From contig CAYULB010000025.1 in NCBI GenBank assembly GCA_964445575.1, forward strand, positions 1-28,624: a DNA stretch of 28,624 nucleotides. The letters run 5' to 3'. The translations under genes were made by a program, and so were the position numbers. This document shows positions 22,945 to 28,624 of the stretch, piece after piece. A model generated the notes under the pieces. The model ran no database searches. It saw only the letters and a program-made list of their open reading frames with translations, and was not told the DNA's origin. Position 1 is the first letter of the stretch. Every line of letters begins with the position of its first letter. The stretch comes from WJMT01 sp964445575. GTDB lineage: Bacteria; Acidobacteriota; Aminicenantia; Aminicenantales; Aminicenantaceae.

Positions 22945-25002
22945 TTACTTTTTAGTGTTTTTACACCACTGATCCAGCCAATTGATCACTGTATCATGCC
23001 ATAGTATGCTGTTGTGAGGTTTGAGAATCCAGTGATTTTCATCGGGAAAATAAAGAAATTGGCTGGGGATTCCCATTCGTTGTAAAGCATTGAATGTGGC
23101 CATGCCCTGGGTTTCGACCACTCTAAAGTCATTGGCTCCGTGAATGACCAGCATGGGAGTTTTCCAGTTTTTAACATGATTTACTGGATTGTATTTTTCG
23201 TATCCTTCTGGATTGCTCCAGGGAGTCCCCTGGTGGTCCCATTCAGGAAACCAGAGTTCTTCAGTTGCATAATAAGCGAAGCGTTCATCCAGATTGCCAT
23301 CGTGATTGACCAGGCAGAGGAATCTGTCCGGCCAGTTCCCTGCAATCCAATTGATCATGAATCCTCCAAAAGACGCCCCCAATGCAGCAACTCTATCCCC
23401 ATCCGTCCATGGATAACGTTCCAGGGCAGCTGCAAGGCCTTTTTTTAAATCTTCAAGCGGTTTCCCACCCCAATCTCCTCTGATGGAATCTGTAAATTCT
23501 TGTCCGTATCCCACAGAACCATGAAAGTCTACCATAACAGCGGCATATCCGGCCCCGGCGTATACTTGAGGATTCCAGCGGTAATGGAAATGATTCCCGA
23601 ATGAACCTTGGGGACCCCCGTGAATGAGGAAAGCAACAGGATACTTATTTCCCGGGTCGAAATCGATTGGCTTTACAATGGTGCAGTAAACTGTTTCATT
23701 GTTCCATCCTTTAAAGGAAAATTGTTGGTATTCTCCCATTTTTGCCTGAGCAATTTTTTCAGTGTTGAAGTGCGTGATTTGTGTTATATTGCTTGCATCC
23801 GGCTCGGCTGAGTAAAGTTCTACGGGCGAGGATAGATTATCCATGCCAAAGATGAGCTGATTTTTACCTATTTGCAGGGAGTTTACATATCCATCCTTAA
23901 TGAGTGTGGTTACTTTTTCGGTTTCTATGTCTATGGAGAAAAGAGAATGCTGTCCCAGGTTTGATGCACCGGCATAAATCTTTTTTCCATCAGCAGACCA
24001 GCAAATAAAGGAAGGTGACCGGTCCCAATTTTCAGCAAGAATGCGTTTTTGACCATCAGGCCAACTCTGAACAATGATGCGGAATCGATCGGATTCATAT
24101 CCAGGCCTTTCCATCGCCAAATAAGCAAGTTTTTGGCCATCAGGAGAAAATACAGGCTGGGTATCCCAAGCTTTGTTTTCTTGGGTGAGGCATTGCGGTT
24201 CTTCAGCTCCATCTATGGGAACATAATAAAGGTCAAAATCAGTGGACCATGCTTCTTTGGCTCCGGCATTTTTTGCTGTGAAGATCAGTCCTTTGATGTC
24301 AGGAGTGAAGGCAATTTCTTCAGGTCCTCCAAAGGGTTGGGAAGGGGTATCGGCATCCATTCCTGGCATCAGGTCTTCAGCCTTATCCCCCATGACGGGC
24401 ATTACAAAAAGGTGAGACCTTCTTCCGTCTTCCCAGGTGTCCCAGTGCCTGATAAATATTTTATGGTAAATTCGGCCGCTGCTTTTCTGAGCAGCTCTTT
24501 CATTGAGTCTTTTTCTTGTTTCTATTGGGTCCTTGAATTCAGGGAATACTTCCATGGTGAAGGCAATGAATTTTCCGTCTTTTGAAACCACTAGGTTTCC
24601 TACATCTAGAGGAAGGTCGGTCATCTGCTTGGCTTCTCCTCCGTCTATTCTTATGCGCCAGACTTGAGATGATCCGGAACGGGTGGAGAGAAACCAGATG
24701 TATTTTCCACAGGGTGACCAGCGGGGATTGAAGTCTGCGGCGGGATGTGCGGTCAGCTTTAAAAGTTCTTTGCCGTTAGTATGGATTAACCAGAGATCTG
24801 TGCGGCCCTGGTTAGCTTTTAGGTCTGTGGTGCGGACCGTAAAGACGATTCTTTGTCCATCCGGAGACACCTGGTGGTCAGAGATCCGCTCCATAGCTAA
24901 CATGTCATGGACTGAAAAGGGATGCTGGTCAGCACAGAGGCCGGGTATAAAGCCAGTGAATAATGAAATAAATATAGCAGAGATAACAAAAGATCTTTGC
25001 AT
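22945..25002 (-). CDS. Exported S9-family serine peptidase (acylaminoacyl/dipeptidyl peptidase type)
   Basis: A 685-residue prolyl-oligopeptidase-family enzyme. It begins with a signal peptide (about 1-24, cleavage near GLCA-DQ). A beta-propeller with TolB/WD40-like repeats follows, with repeated SPDGQ and WSADGK units up to about residue 410, and then the alpha/beta-hydrolase domain. The catalytic triad is visible: Ser544 in GASFGGF, Asp625 in HGANDFRV and His657 in PDENHW, with the HGGPQGSFG oxyanion region. It most resembles the S9C/DPP5-like branch that removes dipeptides or acylated residues from peptides outside the cytoplasm. AAGGAGGAG precedes the ATG, implying strong translation. Confidence 0.93.
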   Translation of the reverse strand: MQRSFVISAIFISLFTGFIPGLCADQHPFSVHDMLAMERISDHQVSPDGQRIVFTVRTTDLKANQGRTDLWLIHTNGKELLKLTAHPAADFNPRWSPCGKYIWFLSTRSGSSQVWRIRIDGGEAKQMTDLPLDVGNLVVSKDGKFIAFTMEVFPEFKDPIETRKRLNERAAQKSSGRIYHKIFIRHWDTWEDGRRSHLFVMPVMGDKAEDLMPGMDADTPSQPFGGPEEIAFTPDIKGLIFTAKNAGAKEAWSTDFDLYYVPIDGAEEPQCLTQENKAWDTQPVFSPDGQKLAYLAMERPGYESDRFRIIVQSWPDGQKRILAENWDRSPSFICWSADGKKIYAGASNLGQHSLFSIDIETEKVTTLIKDGYVNSLQIGKNQLIFGMDNLSSPVELYSAEPDASNITQITHFNTEKIAQAKMGEYQQFSFKGWNNETVYCTIVKPIDFDPGNKYPVAFLIHGGPQGSFGNHFHYRWNPQVYAGAGYAAVMVDFHGSVGYGQEFTDSIRGDWGGKPLEDLKKGLAAALERYPWTDGDRVAALGASFGGFMINWIAGNWPDRFLCLVNHDGNLDERFAYYATEELWFPEWDHQGTPWSNPEGYEKYNPVNHVKNWKTPMLVIHGANDFRVVETQGMATFNALQRMGIPSQFLYFPDENHWILKPHNSILWHDTVINWLDQWCKNTKK

Positions 25003-25290
25003 TTTCTCCTCCTTTTCTCAAGCCCCATTATATCATAAAGATTGAAGAAAAATTATAAACCTTGTATCCTAACCTGACCTATAACCATTATACATTAAAT
25101 TGGGGAAAAGAATAGACTTAGCAGGATTTTCACTGTTTTAAAATGTTGAATATATTGAAAACAAAGATAAAAATATTTTAACATTAGAAGAAAAAACATT
25201 ACTGCCAGTATTTTTAAAAATTTCTTGCATGCCACTGAGAAAAAAATAATAATAAAGAACTATTGGTTTTAATGAAGGGTTCAGGATAGG

Positions 25291-26015
25291 ATGACAAGAC
25301 AGAAAAAGGGAAGAAGCGTTGGTATTCTGGGAGGGATGGGAGTTTATGCCACACTTGATTTCCTAACCCAGGTCTTTAACTTCACTCCAAACCGAAAGCA
25401 CTGGGGCAATTTGAGGATCATTATAGATAATGTGATATCTATTCCCAATATTATAAGAGCGGTGCTGTTCAACGGGCCTGATCCCAAGCAGGATATCATT
25501 GACAGCATTCACAACTGCGAAAAAATAGGAGCTGAATTTTTAGCGGTGCCCTGCAATTCGGTCCACTATTATTATGATGATATTGCTCCACATATAAATA
25601 TCCCCTGGATAAACATTATAGAGATCACTTCAAGAGAAGCCAAAAAGATTGGGAAAACGCCCCTGGTTTTAGGTGGTTTGGTCACGGTTGAGAAAAAGCT
25701 TTACAGCAAGTTTATTCCAGGAGCCGTGTATCCGACTCTCATGGAAAATGATACAGTGATAAATTCAATAGAAGAAATCGCCGTGACTTCGAAGCTGAAT
25801 GAACAAGCCAAAGAGGAGATACGAAAAATCATCATGAAGTATAAAGGGAAAATAGACTCCGTTATTTTAGCCTGTACTGAATTATCCATTGTCTTTAAAA
25901 ATAAATACATACTGGGAATACCCGTGATCGATTCAAATCTCGTATACGCGAAAGAAGTAGTCAAGTGGAGTTTAAAAAAGAAAAACAATAGCCCAGCCCT
26001 TAGAAAAAAAACCTA
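25291..26015 (+). CDS. Aspartate/glutamate racemase family protein
   Basis: A 241-residue cofactor-independent amino-acid racemase homologue. It has GILGGMGVYATLDFL (11-25) and the two catalytic-type cysteines, Cys88 in AVPCNSVH and Cys195 in LACTELS, about 107 residues apart as in aspartate racemases. This supports an active two-base mechanism, but the substrate could be Asp, Glu or a related acid. A weak purine-rich AGGATAGG precedes the ATG. The 288 bases before it (25003-25290) are AT-rich and hold no gene I can see. The stop is followed 24 bases later by the cyclodeaminase-family gene, so the two are likely co-transcribed. Confidence 0.88.
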
Positions 26016-26039
26016 AAATAAATTCAAAGGGGATAATTG

Positions 26040-27122
26040 ATGAACAAAAAAAAGGTTGAATTCTTATATTTACAGCAGGAAGACTGTATTGAAGCCGGGG
26101 GTCTTGAAATGAAGCAGACCCTTAAGGCTGTGGAACGGGCTTTCTTTCTTCATGGCAAGAATGATTATATCCAACCGGCAAAACCGGTTATAAGATGGGG
26201 AGGTCCGGAAACCGAAGAGACTACGGGAAGGATCATGTCCATGCCGGCTTATTTAGGAGGGCAATCCTATTCGGAAGAACTGAGAGAAAGGGGCTTGCTG
26301 GGCCCGGTCAATACCTCAGGAATTAAATTCATTCCCAGCAGACCGGAGAATCCCACCAGGCACAACCTTCCGAGGTCAAACGGCATCATCATCATTGTTG
26401 ACTCTGAAACCCTCATGCCTGCTTGTATCATGGATGGGACTCTGGTCAGTGCCATGCGCACAGGAGCAGCCAGCGGAGTGGCTGCTAAATATTTAGCCAA
26501 ACAGGATTCTCAGGTGATGGGAATGATTGGAGCCAGTGTTCAAGGGATAACCCAAACCCTTGCTGTCAAAGAAAGCCTAAAAAAACTGGAATTGTGCAAA
26601 GTTTATGACATAAATCCTGAAGCCATCCAAAGATATTTAAAAAAAATGCAGGAACTGGAATGTGACATAGAATTCAAGGTTGTGGAAAGCCATGAACAAG
26701 CTATAAGGAATTCGGATGTACTGTGCACTGCAACCATAGCCAGAGAGCCTTATGTGGATGCAGAATGGTATAAAGAGGGTGTTCTGCACTGCGAGGTATC
26801 TTTTTGGGATACGCCTCCCGAGGCCTTAAGAAGCCTTGATTTTGTGGTGGTGGATGATTGGGAGCAGGTCAAACATCACGGAGTGGATGTCAGCTGGAGA
26901 GCTGTTCGAGATAAGGTCATACCGGAAAAGAAAATAAGAGGTAATCTTGGGGATATTGTTGTGGGGAATAAACAAGGAAGAACCCATAAAAAAGAAAAAA
27001 TTTTATTCAATCCTATTGGAATGGGAATCCATGACTTATCTGAAGGTTTCAGAATATACAAAAATGCTGTTAGTTTGGGTATCGGAAAAAAACTTCCCTT
27101 ATGGGAAGAGCCGTTTCTTTGA
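26040..27122 (+). CDS. Ornithine cyclodeaminase/mu-crystallin family protein
   Basis: A 360-residue NAD(P)-binding protein of the ornithine cyclodeaminase/mu-crystallin family. It has RIMSMPAYLGG, GIKFIPSRPENP, the conserved LVSAMRTGAASGVAAKYLA and the Rossmann glycine motif MIGASVQG (about 165), followed by VYDINPE at the second strand end. The N-terminal FLYLQQEDCIEAGGLEMKQ and GKNDYIQPAKP resemble the subgroup often annotated as tyramine oxidase subunit B, so it may not act on ornithine. The ATG at 26040 follows AAGGGG by seven bases; a TTG three bases earlier is an alternative. It is convergent with the dimethylarginine hydrolase gene, 25 bases away. Confidence 0.87.
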   Translation: MNKKKVEFLYLQQEDCIEAGGLEMKQTLKAVERAFFLHGKNDYIQPAKPVIRWGGPETEETTGRIMSMPAYLGGQSYSEELRERGLLGPVNTSGIKFIPSRPENPTRHNLPRSNGIIIIVDSETLMPACIMDGTLVSAMRTGAASGVAAKYLAKQDSQVMGMIGASVQGITQTLAVKESLKKLELCKVYDINPEAIQRYLKKMQELECDIEFKVVESHEQAIRNSDVLCTATIAREPYVDAEWYKEGVLHCEVSFWDTPPEALRSLDFVVVDDWEQVKHHGVDVSWRAVRDKVIPEKKIRGNLGDIVVGNKQGRTHKKEKILFNPIGMGIHDLSEGFRIYKNAVSLGIGKKLPLWEEPFL

Positions 27123-27147
27123 AAGCAGAAAAGGCAAAAAAATCAGC

Positions 27148-27909
27148 TCAGAATCGGAGGGAAAGGCAGCTCACGCCTCCGTCCATTTTTTCAAACTCTG
27201 ACATGTGAAGTTCCACAACCTGGAATCCTTCAGATTTTAGTTTTTTGAAAGTTTCAGGAAAATCGGCTGGCATCAGCACAGAACCGTTGACAAAAATGCA
27301 GTTTGCTGCATAAGACTCCCTAGAGTTCACTTTGATTTTGTGAAATTTTTCAAAAAAGGTGAGGTCCGATATTTCCTCTCTTATGATGATGACTCCCCTT
27401 TCAAGGGTATTGACCCCTGATTTGAGATGGAGCATTTTTTTGACAGGTATAAACTCAGAGCCATAACCATATTTTTCAAGTATTTCATTGAGCTGTTTCC
27501 CGCCTTGCTTATTGGTTCTCTGGGAAAAACCGATGTAATATGTGTTTTGGATTCGCAGCACATCACCCCCGTCTACAGTGCCTGGCTTTTGGATTCTCTC
27601 TATTCTTCTGTATTTGGAGAGAACTTTTTCTATTTGTCTCTCTTCTCCTCTCCTTCTTTCATCCCCAGGTCTTGTGATGACCGCACATTTTTCATTGACT
27701 ACGGCAGTATCCTCCACAAAGCAGGAGTCAGGAAAGTCAGGGTCCTTTTCAAGAATAACAAGGGAGACTCCCAGGCTTTTTAATGTTTGACAGTAGTCTT
27801 CATGCTGTTTGAGCGCCAGGTCGTAATTAGGCTTTCCAAGATTGGCCGTGGTGATTCCCTGTGAGAAATTTTCTGGGGGAATTCGGACTATGGCTTTTGT
27901 GACATTCAT
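27148..27909 (-). CDS. Dimethylarginine dimethylaminohydrolase (DDAH)
   Basis: A 253-residue amidinotransferase-superfamily enzyme expected to hydrolyse N-omega-methylated arginines to citrulline and methylamines. It has CFVEDTAVV (63-71), GTVDGGDVL (110-118), the catalytic-type His161 in MLHLKSGVNTL and the nucleophile Cys248 in DGGVSCLSLRF. The positions match the roughly 254-residue bacterial DDAH almost exactly, whereas arginine deiminases are about 400 residues. The start at 27909 is chosen over 28068 because the longer form overlaps the upstream gene and lacks family residues; no strong ribosome-binding site is visible. It follows the LolA-like gene by 16 bases. Confidence 0.9.
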   Translation of the reverse strand: MNVTKAIVRIPPENFSQGITTANLGKPNYDLALKQHEDYCQTLKSLGVSLVILEKDPDFPDSCFVEDTAVVNEKCAVITRPGDERRRGEERQIEKVLSKYRRIERIQKPGTVDGGDVLRIQNTYYIGFSQRTNKQGGKQLNEILEKYGYGSEFIPVKKMLHLKSGVNTLERGVIIIREEISDLTFFEKFHKIKVNSRESYAANCIFVNGSVLMPADFPETFKKLKSEGFQVVELHMSEFEKMDGGVSCLSLRF

Positions 27910-27925
27910 CTCTATGGAGAAAGGT

Positions 27926-28624
27926 TTATCTTCGCAGAGCCGCTTTGGTGAAAATATACTCGGGGATTTCCGCATTGAATTCCATGGATTCCACCATGAA
28001 TTCAGTCCCCTCTCCTGATTTGAGCACATCTTTAAATACCGCATGAGTGGGAACCCATCGGTTGTCAATCTTTTTAACTTCTTTGACTTCAGTGGTTTTT
28101 AATAATTTTCCTCCTCTGGCAAACCGTTCCTCTTTCAAAACCACAAATCGTTCTTTATCCACCCATATCTTTCTAGAGTGATAGGCAATGTCTTCTTTAA
28201 TAGAGGTCAGCTCAAGCACCCAACAGGAGCGGTTCCTATAGATCTCTTCCCCGACGAGTTGGGCGCTGTACATATTCTGCAGCTTGGGGTCTTCCATCAT
28301 GTCTTCGTAGGACAGGTCTGAACCCATCACAGACTGGCGCAGCATGTGGCCTGAGATTTGGATAGTGCGGTCAGTGGAAGGAGAATACATCCATAATTGG
28401 TCCCCGAGCTTGAGCATTTTAGTGCCTTTTTCCCTGGCCGGAGACAGGTATTCAGTGAATGATTGATCATTTCCTTTGACCCAGGTTTTGGATGTGACTT
28501 CTCTGGTCCCTCGGCGGCCGTGAATGACCATAGTGGCCACCATGATTTTATTATCTGATCCATAGTTTTCATCCACTTTTTTCAGAATCTGATCTCCTGC
28601 GAGAGACTGGGCTTTTCCGGTGAG
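27926..28624 (-). CDS. LolA-like outer-membrane lipoprotein-sorting protein, 5' end off the window
   Basis: The frame runs open to the right edge, so only the C-terminal 232 residues are present and the start and any signal peptide are missing. Visible features are ILKKVDENYGSDNK near the cut end, MVIHGRRGTREVTSKTWVKG, then KMLKLGDQLWMYSPSTDRTI, GSDLSYEDMM and SRKIWVDKERFVVLKEERFA. This is the pattern of the outer-membrane lipoprotein-sorting/LolA-like family, a curved beta-sheet that can hold lipids or lipoproteins. These often lie next to RND-type exporters, but none is seen within the window. GTG at 28576 is in frame but is not a credible start. Confidence 0.82.
   Translation of the reverse strand, partial: LTGKAQSLAGDQILKKVDENYGSDNKIMVATMVIHGRRGTREVTSKTWVKGNDQSFTEYLSPAREKGTKMLKLGDQLWMYSPSTDRTIQISGHMLRQSVMGSDLSYEDMMEDPKLQNMYSAQLVGEEIYRNRSCWVLELTSIKEDIAYHSRKIWVDKERFVVLKEERFARGGKLLKTTEVKEVKKIDNRWVPTHAVFKDVLKSGEGTEFMVESMEFNAEIPEYIFTKAALRR

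Noticed and set aside
24049..24585. A 178-codon plus-strand frame inside the S9 peptidase gene
   Set aside because: It is antisense to a well-supported peptidase with an intact triad and shows no family features or ribosome-binding site.
25073..25087. Another end of the dispersed repeat (CCTGACCTATAACCA)
   Set aside because: Only about 10 of 15 positions match the family end, which is too weak in AT-rich DNA.
1..28624. tRNA, rRNA, CRISPR arrays or riboswitches
   Set aside because: I looked for T-loop-like GGTTCRAATC motifs, evenly spaced direct repeats and known riboswitch cores and saw none that held up by eye.

Overview
The window is from a diderm (Gram-negative type) bacterium with moderate to low GC. 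It carries a complete CMP-KDO pathway (kdsA, kdsB, kdsC, kdsD), GDP-mannose genes, a YidC with a large periplasmic domain and several exported or lipid-anchored proteins. The gene mix resembles Acidobacteriota or Aminicenantes-like lineages, but that placement is an impression without database support. Two runs of 100 N show that this is a scaffold from a draft assembly. Both runs are flanked by duplicated sequence, so they are probably unmerged overlaps and not missing DNA.

Region 1 (334-16936, all minus strand, read right to left) is a chromosome-origin-type cluster: rpmH, rnpA, yidD, yidC, jag, mnmE, mnmG, then a parS site, parA, parB and a bactofilin gene. It runs on into kdsB, pyrG, kdsA, kdsD, kdsC, a phosphomannomutase, uppP and manC. 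Most junctions overlap or nearly touch (TAATG, ATGA and TTGA overlaps), which implies long polycistronic units. One break is a 331-bp gap between jag and mnmE, which may hold a mobile-element scar; mnmE has its own promoter just upstream. The second part is an envelope sugar operon: pyrG makes the CTP that kdsB uses to activate KDO, kdsD/A/C make the KDO, manB/manC make GDP-mannose, and uppP recycles the undecaprenyl carrier. dnaA and rsmG, which often sit in such clusters, are not present here.

Region 2 (16937-19608) starts with a 396-bp divergent intergenic region that holds a 229-bp inverted-repeat element and a near-consensus promoter. Rightward genes follow: a CarD-family transcription regulator, smpB and a phosphofructokinase with the residues expected of the pyrophosphate-dependent type. 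Region 3 (19659-22228) has the first N-run, then on the minus strand pdxA, a divergent Hfq-like gene with a basic N-terminal extension, and a metallo-beta-lactamase-fold pseudogene that has lost its metal-binding middle. The second N-run follows.

Region 4 (22229-28624) is accessory. It holds a toast-rack-type lipoprotein, an exported S9 serine peptidase, an Asp/Glu racemase-family protein followed by an ornithine-cyclodeaminase-family protein, and, convergent to these, a dimethylarginine dimethylaminohydrolase preceded by a LolA-like protein that runs off the right edge.

The most notable unexplained structure is a dispersed non-coding repeat. One copy starts the window, a second lies in reverse orientation between rpmH and carD, a shorter relative straddles the second N-run, and a lone end abuts the smpB start codon. 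Other points of interest are likely leaderless transcripts for mnmE and carD, a parS site that overlaps the parA ribosome-binding region, and coupling of a bactofilin gene to parAB.
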